DNA of 64,000 nt, taken from contig NZ_CP114583.1 of assembly GCF_030550815.1 (NCBI RefSeq), positions 509,818 through 573,817 of the forward strand, read 5' to 3'. Each line of letters begins with the position of its first letter. Within the stretch, counting starts at the first letter, position 1. Positions 30,736-42,909 of the stretch are shown here, piece after piece. Both the position numbers and the translations under genes were made by a program. The stretch comes from Candidatus Mycoplasma mahonii (GTDB taxonomy: Bacteria; Bacillota_I; Bacilli_A; Mycoplasmatales; Metamycoplasmataceae). Below the pieces are notes generated by a model that worked only from the letters and a program-made list of their open reading frames with translations, made no database searches and was not told where the DNA came from.

Positions 30736-31641
30736 ATGAATAAATTACCACAAATCGGGATCGGAACATGACAAGTAACACTTGATGAAGTGAAAGTTGT
30801 TGTCCAAGCTGCTCATGAAGCTGGATACAAACATATCGATACAGCACAAGTTTATAACAATGAATACCAAATTGGTCAAGCCTTCAAGGAATTAAACATT
30901 AACCCTAGTGATTTCTATATCACATCAAAAGTTCATCCATCAAATTACAGATTACATACATATAAATCAGTTCAAGAGTCTCTTAGAAGATTAGGCATTA
31001 AGAAATTAAATTTAATGCTGCTACATGCCCCTTTACCTTTAACCAGAATGGAAGATATAATTACTGGTTATAAAGAGCTGATGAGAGCTAAAAAAGATGG
31101 TCTTGTTGATGAAATAGGTGTTTCTAATTTTACAGTTGATATTTTAGAAGCTATTAAGGCAGCAACAGGAACATATCCACCTTATAATCAGATTGTTTTA
31201 TCTCCTAATACAAGATTAATTGATATTGAAGAGTTTTGTAAAGCTAAAGGCATTGGTTTAACTGGTTATTCAACCTTAAGGTCATACTTTAACCCTAATG
31301 TTTATTATGAAAACTCCGGAATGAACAATAAGCAAAAAGCATACGTTGAAGGATTAGCTAAAAACCATCATAAAAATGTGGGACAAATTTTATCAAAATG
31401 AGCAATTCAAAGTGGCTATCACATTATTCCTAAATCAGTTAAACCTAAACGGATTAAATCAAACATTCTTGTGACAGACTTTACCTTAACTGATGAAGAA
31501 ATGAAAACACTTGATTCATGAAATAATTACTCTACCGATAAAATGTTCGCGATCTTTTCAAGACAATTAGAAGATCAAGAAAAATCATATGAAGAGTTAA
31601 CTAATGATGGTCTGTTGTTTGACAAAAACTTTATTAGGTAA
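30736..31641 (+). CDS. aldo/keto reductase
   Basis: 301 aa, UGA-Trp. It starts NKLPQIGIGTWQVTLDEVKV. The catalytic set is visible: Asp and Tyr in HIDTAQVYNNE, Lys in YITSKVHPSN, His in LNLMLLHAP. VSNFTVDILEA and IIPKSVKPKRIKSN (cofactor loop) follow. It reduces carbonyl compounds with NADPH; the substrate is unknown. A second copy survives only as the 17451-17583 fragment. Confidence 0.93.
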
Positions 31642-31688
31642 TCTCCTTTAAATAATACATTCACAATAGAAGTATAAAAATAGCATCC

Positions 31689-34361
31689 TTATGGTGCTAC
31701 TTTTTGACATCTTGGACAAATATCATTATTAATTTCTTGAGGATAAAAATGGTTTCAACACCTATGACACTTTAGTGATTCAAATGTTGCGACCTTAATT
31801 TCATTAGCATCAAAGACTTTAGCCACCATTAACATTCTTCCTAATTCATAACTAGGGATATTCAAGTGCGATATGTGATGAAGTGGTAAATGAATAATAG
31901 CTTCATTACTTCTTTTAATGAATCCTTGTTTGATGGACTCTTCAATGGCATGATTAACATCATCTCTTAGTTTGAAGAAAGCTACTCAATTATTTTTATG
32001 AATGGTTTTTTGAGCAGTTTCATTCTTGCCATAAGTTTCTAAGAAGATTGATTCTTTTTTATCTTGTTTATTAAACTCCTTATAAGCTTCTTCCATCGTG
32101 GTTGGTAAGATGGGTGCTAGTGCTTTCATGAAGAAGTTAACGATTAATCAAATGTTTGTTTGGAACTGCTGTCTTTGATGATCATCAGCTGCATCACAAT
32201 ATAATGAATCTTTGGCAAAATCAAAATAGAAGGAAGATAATTGAATCATAAATTGATTAATTGATTTAACTACATTTTGAAACTTATAATGATCATAGTA
32301 TGTAGCTACTTCTGCAATGAGATTATTTAATTGTTCATTAATCAGTAAATGAACTCCAGATAGTTCATGTTTTTTACTTTCATCATAATTATGTAAATTG
32401 CCTAACATAAAACTAATCGTATTTCTAATCCGACGATAGATCTCAATATTTTGTTTAATAATATCTTCACTAATAGCAACATCTGAAGTGTATTCAGAAT
32501 TAGCAGTTCATAGTCTTAAAGTTTCAGCCCCATTTTTATTAATCACTTTTAAGGGATCGATGACATTTCCTTTGGATTTTGACATCTTCATTTTTTTGCC
32601 ATCTAAAACAAAGCCATGGGTAATTAAACCCTTGTAAGGACTTTTGCCATTATAAGCGACACCATTAATGAGTGATGAGTTAAATCATCCTCGATATTGA
32701 TCGCTTCCTTCTAAATATAAATCAAATTGTTCCACACCTAATTTTTGAGCTATATATATGTGTGATGAACCTGAATCAAATCAGACGTCCATAATATCCA
32801 TTTCTTTAGTTCAATTGTTACCACGATAAGATTTTGGTAATAATTCATCAGTGGTTTTTTCTCATCAAACATCAGTGCCATGTTTTTGAACTAAGGCAAT
32901 CACATGATCAAAAATCTCTTCTTTCATAACAACTTCATCATGTTCATCATAAAAGATAATAATTGGTACCCCTCATGTTCTTTGACGGGAAATAGTTCAA
33001 TCTGTTCTATCTTCAATCATCTTGGCTAATCTCGCAACTCCCCAATCTGGGAAAGATTTAACTTGAGCTAATTGGTTTAAAATATCTTGCTTAATTTTAT
33101 CTATTGACACAAATCATTGTGGTGTCCCTCTAAAAATAACTGGCTTATGTGTTCTTCAATCATGGGGATGTGAATGTTTCACAAATTTTAATGACAACAT
33201 GTTTCCTTCTTGTGCTAAATCCAGACCAATACCTTTGTTGGCATCAAGATAAAACATGTTGGCATATTTGCCAGCTTGATCATCTAATGAACCATCATCC
33301 AATACGTGCATAATCATATCAAGTTGTTGCTCTTTACCAATGATATAATCATCTTCCCCAAATAATGGTGCCATATGTACAAGGCCGGTTCCAGTAGCAG
33401 TTGTGACATGGTGACCAGCTACAACAGGTGCTTCTAATTTACTAATGGGTCTTTGATAAGTTAGACCAACAAGATCAGATCCTTTAACTGTTTTAAGAAG
33501 GTTAAAGTCTTCTCACTTGGCTAATTCAGCAATAGCAGATGTTAGTGCTGAAGCTATCACATATTTATTACCATTAGCTTCCACAATGTCATAATCAAAA
33601 TTAACCCCCACAGCAACTCCAGAATTTGCTGGTAAAGTTCATGGTGTTGTTGTCATAATAGTTAAATAATCGCCAGCTTGTAGATATTCATTACCTTTGA
33701 TAATCTCAAAGGCCACAATAATTTGCGGTGATCTAATATCTTCATATTCCACTTCTGCCTCAGCAAGCGCCGACATCGATGAAGGAGACCAATAAACAGG
33801 TTTAAGACCTTTGTAAATAAGTCCTTCTAAAGCCATTTTTTTAAACAGCTTTAATTGTCCCACCTCGAAATTTTTATCAAGCGTCACATATGTTTGGCTA
33901 AAATCAGTAAAAAGTTGCATGGCTTTAAATTGTTCTTTTTGGATTTCAATTTGCCCAAGAGTATATTCGGCAGCTTTTTTTCTTAAAGTGATTTTATCCA
34001 TATCATCTTTAGACATCTTGAGTGTTTCTAGCATTTTGTTTTCAACGGGCAAGCCATGGGTATCTCATCCCGGGATATAGGGGGTATAAAAACCCTTCAT
34101 TGTCTTATGACGAATAATGATATCTTTTAAAATTTTATTTAAAGCATGACCTACATGCAAACTACCATTGGAATATGTTGGGCCATCATGCAAGATAAAT
34201 TTGGGGTTGTCCTTATTTTGCTCTAAAGCCTTCTGATAAATCTTTTGATCTAACCAAGCTTGCCTTTGTTCTGGTTCCTTAACTTGCAAGTTAGCCTTCA
34301 TGCTAAAGTCAGTCCTTGGCATTAAGAGGGTATCTTTTCATTCTCGTTTATTTTCATTCAT
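31689..34361 (-). CDS. ileS: isoleucyl-tRNA synthetase
   Basis: 890 aa over many UGA-Trp codons. The HIGH-type motif is in [17 protein letters not shown] and the KMSKS loop in [13 protein letters not shown]. The C-terminus has a zinc-binding end with [10 protein letters not shown]. It charges tRNA-Ile and edits Val. Length fits bacterial IleRS. A T-box leader and a small ORF lie upstream, so expression probably responds to tRNA charging. Confidence 0.97.
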
Positions 34362-34484
34362 ATGTACTCCTTTATTTTTCTTAAAAATATGTTTATAAAC
34401 TTATTTTATTGTTATAATCTACCTACAAGTCCAAGACCCGTTAATAATGGTGCGGCACAAGCTTCTCTTTTGAAACCTGTTTTT

Positions 34485-34640
34485 TTATTTAATTAAACCA
34501 TTAAGACCATCAGCGGTTGTGGATTCTCTAATTTTATTTCTAATAACTTTCATACCTTGACAATCTGTTTTAAAATTAATAAAATGCTTTCAATAATGTG
34601 TTTTGGCCATTGGGACTCTTATGTTATCTGGCATATCCAT
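34485..34640 (-). CDS. 51-aa leader ORF between T-box and ileS
   Basis: AAAGGAAG precedes ATG 34640. It reads MDMPDNIRVPMAKTHYWKHF, INFKTDCQGMKVIRNKIRES, TTADGLNGLIK, then TAA. Just past a 7-A run another frame gives GFKREACAAPLLTGLGLVGR, which looks like its continuation. It may be a small protein, or the frameshifted remains of a larger one. No family recognised. Confidence 0.45.
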
Positions 34641-34649
34641 TATCTTCCT

Positions 34650-34800
34650 TTGTTGTAAAAAGTCCTACTAAGGGGCCAACGTACCACCCTTATTAGGAAC
34701 TTTCTTGTAGTCATAACGTGAACTAACGCTTTTATAGGCTCAAGAGTGATAATGCATACTAATTAATAGTTTCATCTTGTCTCTATCATCGTTGATATAT
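34650..34800 (-). promoter_or_regulatory. T-box leader (ileS operon)
   Basis: In the leftward transcript AGGGTGGTACGTTGGCC is the T-box sequence that pairs with the tRNA acceptor end. A terminator stem follows (GGCCCCTTAGTAGGACT then T-run, 34675-34655). The upstream stem I region contains ATT/ATC codons (ATGCATTATC), consistent with isoleucine. Confidence 0.85.
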
Positions 34801-34889
34801 ATTCATTATAAATAAAATACATAAATTTTAGCAATTGTTTTATAAAAGGGTAATTATTTTGTAAAGTAATACTTTAGAATAATAGAAAA

Positions 34890-35990
34890 TTATTTAACTT
34901 TTTTTGAAAAAATATGTTCTTTATTGTTTAGAGAATTAAATGTTACAAGGAAGACTCCAAAAATTTGGGTTAATAGTAATACTCAATATACTCATTGTTT
35001 CACACCATTAGGTTGGTCAAAACCAGTTACATGTAAGCCGTTTAATGTTAAAACAAGTAATGGTGTAAATAGAACGGTCAAATAGTAAAGAATATCAGCT
35101 CTTCCTCCACCTATATGGGAAATAGCATATCAATATGATAAACGACCAATCACAATAGCTGACCCAATAGCAATTAAGATAATTCAAGCTTGTCAAGAAC
35201 TTAATAATGTTCTTAATAAACTTGTTACATCAGAACCATCTTTTAATAAATAAGCAATTGCTATTGAAACTGGAATAAAGAATATTAATGTTGTTGATGA
35301 TGAGATTGTAGATTTAATACATAATTTTTCATCATCAGTTAATGCTTTGTCTTTCCCGAATTTCTCTGTGTATTCAGAAATGATAGTTTCAACACTCCAT
35401 GTTAAAACAGCCAAGATTGCCAGAATCACCCCAATGAAAGTTCTGATGTTAAAAGCGAAACTTTGATCATTTGTAAATGAAGAATAAAATGAAAGTCCTA
35501 GAAATCCTCCCACAGCAAGGACAACACCAATTCATGATTTTAGGTTCAGTTTTGTTTTGAAAAATGCAACGGCAAATAGTAAAACAATAATTGGTGAAAA
35601 ATTAGCTAAAGCTGATCCGTAAGCTGCACCTGAATATAAAATGGTCGCAGTGGTTAAAGTAAATCCTAATGGTCCGCCACATAATGACCCCAAAATAGTT
35701 CATCAAAAAGCACGTCTCTTTTCCTTATGTAACTTGAAGAATATTTTTAGTATTTTACCTTTGGTTTTTACGCTCATGAAAAGGAATAACATAAAATCTT
35801 TTATAAATGATGTGACAAAAGAATAAGTAATGATTTGAAATATACTAAGATTTGATCTATAACCAACTCCAAAGACAAGGGCAAATAATAAAATATCTAA
35901 AATACTATCAATTGAATATAAAATTGGTGAGCCAAAGCCATATCCAACACCTTTTTTCTCAATTTTGTTTAATTTTCTAATTAAAACCAT
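34890..35990 (-). CDS. EamA/DMT-family transporter
   Basis: 366 aa with about ten hydrophobic segments. GSLCGGPLGFTLTTATILYS, then SALANFSPIIVLLFAVAFFK, then KSWIGVVLAVGGFLGL follow the EamA repeat, which recurs in the C-terminal half (YAISHIGGGRADILYYLTVL). It is an inner-membrane metabolite carrier with unknown substrate. The start at 35990 gives a plausible cytoplasmic N-terminus. Confidence 0.85.
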
Positions 35991-36044
35991 AAACACATTA
36001 TATAGAAATATTATGTTTTTTATAATAATATGAATATAAACGTG

Positions 36045-36110
36045 CAACATGTCTAAAATTAACACCTCGCAATGACGCAGAGTTTTGACCCCTAAAATAT
36101 AAAGGGAGAA
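36045..36110 (+). mobile_element. IS30-type end with truncated transposase start
   Basis: CAACATGTCTAAAATTAACA through AGTTTTGACCCCTAAAATAT matches the inverted ends at 16520 and 17444. After AGGGAGAACA the ATG opens MRNINKLNTKIIEGEVIW, which stops after ~37 codons (36113-36224). Only the left end is left. Confidence 0.65.
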
Positions 36111-36248
36111 CAATGAGAAATATAAACAAATTAAATACAAAGATTATCGAAGGAGAGGTTATTTGAAGGAAACGTGTGACTTTTATTAAGGTGCTTGATG
36201 ATACGCAAGTTCTTATGGGTTAAGGAAATTTTTATGACAATCCTAAAG

Positions 36249-36394
36249 TTAATAAATTCAAGGCGTCATAATCTTGTGTGATTAAAGAAAATCAAAACCA
36301 ATGAAACTTGTGCTTTGTATTTTCTTGTATATAATTAAAATAGCATTCTAGAAGCAACTAACTAGTACACTTAAGTCTGAGAATGACCCAACGT
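36249..36394 (+). repeat. ~145-bp direct repeat, copy 1
   Basis: Nearly identical to 41113-41258 (caaaaccaatgaaacttgtg, tagcattctagaagcaacta). Each copy contains TTGTGC-N-TATAAT, a possible promoter. The copies follow IS30-like debris on both sides of the surface-protein gene. Confidence 0.8.
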
Positions 36395-36520
36395 TAAATG
36401 CAGAATTATTCGAATTATTTTAAGATAATTAGATTAACATTCTTTTTGTTTTATTTAGGAAGTAAATATAAAAAACGATAGGAAAAAGGCCACAAATTAT
36501 ATTTATGGCATTTACTCTTA

Positions 36521-39500
36521 TTATGTCAATTGTCTTGGTCAGATTGTAATATGTTTTCAAACTGTTTCCATTCCTTTTTTAGTTAAAGCAATAACAACAT
36601 CAGAATATGCACGTTCTTTTGGTTTATTACTAAATGATTTAATAGTATGTCTCGCTATTACACCAGGGCTTAATGTTGGATACTCAATACCAAGTTCATT
36701 AGCGGGAACAGGAATAAATGAATACGTTTGAATTACAGTCTGTCATTCTCTTATATCTTTTGAAGAAACTACATCCACAAATTTAGCTAAGTTAACCTTT
36801 AATGTTGAAGCTTTATATACTCTAATAGCTTCAAGAACTTTGGCAACTTCTGATCCACTAGTTGGCGAAGAAGCAAGGGCATTAACTGCACCTATATTTG
36901 TTGCATCATCTATCGCATTATTAGCTACTGTTTGAGCACTAGCAATTTCTCCAAATAGTGATGCATCATAAGCATTATCATCTTTTGAAGTTGATGCAGC
37001 GGCAATTGCAATAAATTCTTTTGCTGTTGATTTAGCTGATGCTAATAAAGTTGCAGCAGTACGATTAGCATTTGCAATCGCATCATTATACATTGCTAAA
37101 CCAACATCAGCGGCAGTTTTTAATGATCCTGTTGTTGTTTTACTAAACAAGGCATTGACGTCATCGATAGATGTGGCGCTGTCAATACTACTTAAGCCAT
37201 CAGTTTTTATTTGCTCATAAGTAGTTTTAGCAGTCAAAGGATCAATGGCATCACCGTCTAAATTAGTTATATCTAAATCATTAAAATAAGTTGTAAACGC
37301 ATCACTACTTGCAGTTTTAGCGTTTTCTAAAGCAATAGCTATTGTCCCTGTTGAAGTTTCATATGCATTAATAGCTTCAAGAACTCTGGCAACTTCTGAT
37401 CCACTAGTTGTTGAAGTAGCAAGGGCATTAACCGCATCTATATCTGTTGCAGCATCTATCGCATCATTAGCTGCTGTTTTGGCATTAGCAATTGCTCCAA
37501 ATAGTGATGCATTATGATTCTCAGCATCTACTGTAGCATAACCATCCACAATAGTGGTAATAAATCCTTTTGCTTTAGTTTTAGCTATTGTCAATAAACT
37601 TGCAGTATGATTAGCTTTTGCAATCGCATCATTATACATTGCTAAACCAACATCAGCGGCAGTTTTTAATGATCCTGTTGTTGTTTTACTAAACAAGGCA
37701 TTGACGTCATCGATAGATGTGGCGCTGTCAATACTACTTAAGCCATCAGTTTTTATTTGCTCATAAGTAGTTTTAGCAGTCAAAGGATCAATGGCATCAC
37801 CGTCTAAATTAGTTATATCTAAATCATTAAAATAAGTTGTAAACGCATCACTACTTGCAATTTTAGCATTTTCTAAAGCAATAGCTATTGTCCCTGTTGA
37901 AGTTTCATATGCATTAATAGCTTCAAGAACTTTGGCAACTTCTGATCCACTAGTTGTTGAAGTAGCAAGGACATTAACTGCAGCTATATCTGTTGCATCA
38001 TTTATCGCATCATCAGCTGCTGTTTTGGCATTAGCAATTGCTCCAAATAGTGATGCATCATGATTCGCAGGATCCACTGTAGCATAACCATCCACAATAG
38101 TGGTAATAAATCCTTTTGCTATTGATTTAGCCTCTGTCAGTAAAGTTGCAGTCTGATTAGCATTTGCAATCGCAGCATTATAAATTATTAAACCATTATC
38201 AGCGGCAGTTTTTAATGATCCTATATTTGTTGTTCCATTAAACAAGTTATTGACATCCTCAATAGATAAGGCTCTGTTGATACTACTTAAGCCACTAGTT
38301 TTTATTGTTCTCATAAGTAGTTTTGCACCCAAAGGTTCAATGGCATCATCGTCTAAAATAGTTATATCTAAATCATCAAAATAAGTTGTAAACGCATCAC
38401 TACTTGCAATTTTAGCATTTTCTAAAGCAATAGCTATTGTCCCTGTTGAAGCTTCATATGCATTAATAGCTTCAAGAACTTTGGCAACTTCTGATCCACT
38501 AGTTGTTGAAGTAGCAAGGACATTAACTGCAGCTATATTTGTTGCATCATTTATCGCATCATCAGCTGCTGTTTTGGCATTAGCAATTGCTCCAAATAGT
38601 GATGCATCATGATTCGCAGGATCCACTGTAGCATAACCATCCACAATGGTGGTAATAAATCCTTTTGCTATTGATTTAGCCTCTGTCAGTAAAGTTGCAG
38701 TCTGATTAGCATTTGCAATCGCAACATTATAAATTTCTAAACCAGTATCAGCATTAGTTTTTAATGATCCTGTATTTGTTGTTCCATCAAACAAGTTATT
38801 GACCTCCTCAATAGATAAGACGCTATTAATACTACTTAAGCCATCAGTTTTTATGTTCTCATAAGCAGCTTTAGCAGTCAAAGGTTCAATGGCATCATCG
38901 TCTAAAATAGTTGTAGCTAAAGTATCAAAATAAGTTATAAACGCTTCACTACTTGCAGTTCTAGCTGCTGTCAGTAAAGATGCATCATGATCAATATTAG
39001 CTTTTGCAATCGCAGCATTATAAGTTTCTAAACCAACATCAGCGGCAGTTTTTAATGATCCTGTATTTGTTGTACTAAACAAGGCATTGACGTCATCAAT
39101 AGATAAGGCATTGTCAATACTACTTAAGCCATCAGTTTTTATGTTCTCATAAGTATTTTTAGCAGCAAAAGGAATAGCATTACCGGCTAAAATAGTTATA
39201 GATAAATCATCAAAATAAGTTGTAAATGCCTCCCTACTTGCAGTTTTAGCTGTTATCAGTAATTCTGTTGCTGTATTTTCCGCTGGTGTAGGACTTAAAG
39301 GAATATGTGTTGTTGGTGGTAAGGTTAAATCACTTGCTCCATTAGTTAAAACTGCAGTAATGGCAATCGTTCTATCACTAGCATCATAAGTATAAGTAAA
39401 TGCACCATCAGCGGCACTACCTAATGTAATCCCATATTTGCTTTGGGCATTATTGTCAAAAGCTCCATTGTCCTCAGCATCAGCACTTTTAGCAGTAGCT

Positions 39501-40393
39501 CCATTTGAACTTAGACTATTAACTCTTAATTGTTCAGCATTAAGGTATCCTTGATCAATAGCTTTTTTAGCAACAGTTTCTTGAGCGGTGTTAGCAAGAG
39601 CAATCGCCTTATTATAAATTACTAATCCTGCATCGGCAACATCTTTTAATGATCCTGCGCTTCCTGCTGCATTAAATAAGGAATTCATCTCATCGATGTT
39701 TAAAGAAGCATTGATGCTATGTACACCATCAGTTTTTATTTGGTCATAGACAGCTTTATCATTAGCTGCTGTAACACCCTCATTGAAAGTAGTTACTGGT
39801 AGTGAGTCAAAATAACTTTCAAAAGCCGTAACTCTAGATGATTTGTCTTCTAGAGTTAACTTATTTGGGTTAGTAATTCTATCTATCATCCTAGCAGTTG
39901 GTTGTTCCATCACAATTGTATTAAGCTCTTTATTTTTAGTAATTGCAGCTTTAATAACTGCTTCACTTTCTTTGGACCCTGATTTTAATAATTTAAGTAA
40001 AGTTACTTCACCTGTTGTTTTAACAACATTAAAAATAGCTTTAATAATGGTGTTAGGATTGGCTTGAATTGCTGCTGCACTTTGCACAATAAAACTTGCA
40101 TGAGTTGAAACCGTTGCTCTTGGTAATACTCCAGTAGCTGTCAATACTAAATTATCCCCATCATCATTCATATCAGTCACATTGATATTAGTAAGTCCTA
40201 ATTTTAAATCTTGAAAGGTTTCTTTGAAAGTATAATATTCTCTTGACTCTATAATTTTAGCATCGACTAATCTCTTTCCTGGTGTGATGTAAATACTGTC
40301 ACCATTATTTATCATTAATAATGGAACTGCTATAGTGGTTGTTACTATTGCTCCAATTCCACCGCAAACCGCTATTTTAATTCTCTTGGACAT
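36521..40393 (-). CDS. large repetitive surface protein, 1290 aa
   Basis: ATG 40393 has AAGGAGAATA upstream. The N-terminus KRIKIAVCGGIGAIVTTTIA is a signal/anchor segment without a clear lipobox. An N-terminal domain (~370 aa) is followed by units of ~182 aa (546 bp; copies aligned at 37101, 37647, 38193, 38742) and shorter ones. Each has SSDAFTTYFDDLDIT, YEQIKTDGLSSI and AKGFITTIVDGYATVD blocks. The last ~75 aa extend past a UGA at 36743 to TAA 36521 and are unlike the repeats. Repeat-rich, Ala/Thr/Asp-rich, probably exposed and size-variable. Confidence 0.8.
36780..39240 (-). repeat. in-gene tandem repeats of the surface protein
   Basis: Segments of 546-549 bp repeat with high identity (for example 37097-37330 and 37643-37876). 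A 291-bp offset toward 39033 shows a shorter unit. Around 38310 one unit has a small compensated frameshift: LGAKLLMRTIKT replaces the usual LTAKTTYEQIKT. Confidence 0.85.
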
Positions 40394-40416
40394 TATTCTC
40401 CTTATGTATATTAAAA

Positions 40417-40450
40417 TAATTATAAGGTCATATATATATATATATATATA
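40417..40450 (-). promoter_or_regulatory. promoter with (TA)10 tract upstream of the surface protein
   Basis: A 20-bp TA repeat at 40431-40450 sits directly upstream of a leftward TATAAT (40422-40417), about 25 nt before the SD. The repeat fills the spacer/-35 region, so slippage would change promoter geometry. Confidence 0.75.
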
Positions 40451-40494
40451 TTAAAAAATAACATATCATAATTTTAACAAAAAAATTATTAGAC

Positions 40495-41112
40495 TTGCAA
40501 ATCATTATGAGAGCACCTCAAATAAATGGTTTATTTATAAAATTACCAAAGAATTAAATATCAGAGTAAAACGAATTCAATTATGTTTAAAAAATGCTTG
40601 TTATTTCAAATGACAAATCTATTGCAAACAATATCCTTGAAAGTCTAAAACAAAAAGAAAATATGATGTGCCCACATGGAAAAAATATATAGTGAAGAAT
40701 AAGCGCAAGCGCAAGAATATTAATAGGTGTGCTGAAAAGTATAAAAAGTTAAGTAAATTTATTAGGCAAACATATGATACCCGTTAGTGTTTGAGTTAGT
40801 AGGCAATAAAACTCTTAAAGATGCATCAAGAGATCTATGGCAGGCTACATTTATAAGTATTTAGAAACTTTCCTTGATGGTTAAGTTAACAAGTCAACAG
40901 TTTATTGATTAATAAAATGCAGGATAAAGGGCTATCCACAAAATTATTTGTGAGGTTATATGGCAAAAAGGATCCATAAAAACAATGCATAGTATCATTA
41001 GAATGGTATGGCCAAAAGGTTGATCTATGGATAAATGAACTCAAAAAACTGCTAAACAAATGGAAGAATTTTTCAATAACTATTATCGATCAAAATATTT
41101 AAAAATTAAATA
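40495..41112 (+). pseudogene. decayed IS30-like transposase
   Basis: Fragments in plus frames: ITKELNIRVKRIQLCLKN, KRKRKNINRCAEKYKKLSKF, and HSIIRMVWPKGWSMDKWTQK followed by FFNNYYRSKYLKIK. The last is the usual IS30 C-terminus. Many stops. Confidence 0.6.
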
Positions 41113-41258
41113 ATCGTAAAGTTAATGGATTCAAGACATCATAATCTTGTGTGATTGAAGAAAATCAAAACCAATGAAACTTGTGCTTCGTATTTTCTTG
41201 TATATAATTAAAATAGCATTCTAGAAGCAACTAACTAGTACACTTAAGTCTGAGAATG
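41113..41258 (+). repeat. ~145-bp direct repeat, copy 2
   Basis: Partner of 36249-36394. It begins right after the IS30-like C-terminal stop, so the repeat is probably the 3' flank or end of such an element. Confidence 0.8.
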
Positions 41259-41434
41259 AGCTTATATATAACATAAACCAATCATAACGCTAATATGTTT
41301 TTCGTTTATCTCATGAATCATAAGCAAACACGCTATTTATCATAAAACTGTTGTGGATAACATAAATATTTATGCAAATATTATGTTTTACATCCTGATC
41401 TATAAGAAATTATAAAAGTTATTATAAGATAAGT

Positions 41435-42139
41435 TTATAGAACCTGTTTTAATTGAATTATTTTAAATAATTTGAGACATAATCAATAAATTAAAATAAA
41501 TAAAATGGCAATACCAACAATTGATAAAATTGTACATGTAATACTGATGGATAATGAAAAATTATATGAAAATCAATTGTCAAATTTTAAAAATGGGTAA
41601 ATAACTATATGATCTGTTGTAAAAATATAAAACATTAAATTAAAGATAAAATATAGAACTGGGAAAAGAAATATTCATACATATTTATACTTAACTGTTT
41701 CTTCATCCTTATCGCTGAAGGCTCATCATGCTGTTACAATTAAGGCAACAAGGTGTTGGTTGACTGAATCAAAATCAAAGTAAGCACTTTGTCCTCATGG
41801 CAATAATGGTGCTAGCGATGTCCAAAACACTAATGATGTAATGATCATGTAGGTTAAAATCATTAATCTAACCCGCGATTTTATTTTGAATCTAAAAACT
41901 CATGATAGTAATATTCCAGTAGTGGCGATAATATTTGAAAGTACCGTAAAGTAGGCAAAGGCACTTCATTTGCCCAAATAATTGCTAATAGAAATAGTTT
42001 TATAGAAGACTGCCTGAGTAGGAGTGTAATATAGCTCAACTTTTGGTCAATGGGTGATGGGTCTAATTAGGTCCATAATTAAAAGTGTAGCAAAAACAAT
42101 TGCAATGGTCGTTTTTAAGATGTTTAGTGTCTTTTTCAT
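41435..42139 (-). CDS. Pr6Pr-like multi-pass membrane protein
   Basis: 234 aa with UGA-Trp. Six or so hydrophobic segments; words include FAYFTVLSNIIATTGILLSW, DFDSVNQHLVALIVTAWWAF and KYKYVWIFLFPVLYFIFNLM. FTVLSN and the layout match the Pr6Pr/FAR-17a-like family. Function unknown. AAGAGGATTA lies before ATG. Confidence 0.65.
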
Positions 42140-42618
42140 TAATCCTCTTTTTATTAATTATAAATGGTTAATAAGAATTCCTCTTCATTTTAAATAATAG
42201 TTGTAATATCTATAAATAAAAGATGATCCTTAACAAAGTTTAAAAAGCAATATTTTTAACAAGTAATAACAAGGCTATTATTTCATTATTATTATTATCC
42301 GTGAACAAGCAATAGATAAAAATGAATTAAGTCATTTGTGTCCATTCTGCAAAGTTATTTTGTTGCATGATAAATATATTTGTACTTACTCAACTAACAG
42401 GTTATAGCATTCCTAAATTTATAAAATAAAGATAATTCAAACATGGCTTTATTGTTCATTCATGACTAGCAGTGCACCTGGAATACCGTACAATATTGCA
42501 TAATTCTATTGGCATATTTTAACATCTGAAGTGAACAAACATATTCCGCTTCTATGACCTAAGCTATTCTACTAATTTGGATATTATTGAGTTTAATAAT
42601 TTTTTAAACCATTTTTGT
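42140..42618. other. intergenic, 480 bp
   Basis: No gene, RNA or clear repeat identified. Confidence 0.45.
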
Positions 42619-42909
42619 TTAAATGTTTACATTCTTTTTCTTTAAATAGCGATTGATTTTAAATTTCATCTCTTTAATTAAAGATTCATCATCGATTTTA
42701 TATATTAGTTGTAATTGTTCAAGCATAATAATCACATCAGCCATTTCGGAAATAATATCTTTGATGTTATCTTTGCCACGATTAATATTTTTTAACAACG
42801 CTTGAATCAACTCAGCTAATTCTTCAATGGTTTGTAAAACTTGAGAGCGGTCATCAGATACTAATAGAATCTTCTGAATTTTATCTTTAAAGATATTGTT
42901 ATATTTCAT
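42619..42909 (-). CDS. MazG-like nucleotide pyrophosphohydrolase domain protein
   Basis: 96 aa, all helical. QTIEELAELIQALLKNINRG and DIISEMADVIIMLEQL give the EExxE ... ExxD metal-binding pattern of the all-alpha NTP-PPase fold. It probably hydrolyses non-canonical NTPs. The start is ATG 42909; a longer TTG form is unlikely. Confidence 0.75.
   Translation of the reverse strand: MKYNNIFKDKIQKILLVSDDRSQVLQTIEELAELIQALLKNINRGKDNIKDIISEMADVIIMLEQLQLIYKIDDESLIKEMKFKINRYLKKKNVNI

Noticed and set aside
36249-36394. tRNA or tmRNA gene in the 145-bp repeat
   Set aside because: No acceptor stem, anticodon arm or CCA end could be folded by eye. I found no tRNA or rRNA gene in the window.
39843-40067. 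Hydrophobic plus-strand ORF
   Set aside because: It is antisense to the surface-protein gene; its composition follows from the opposite frame.
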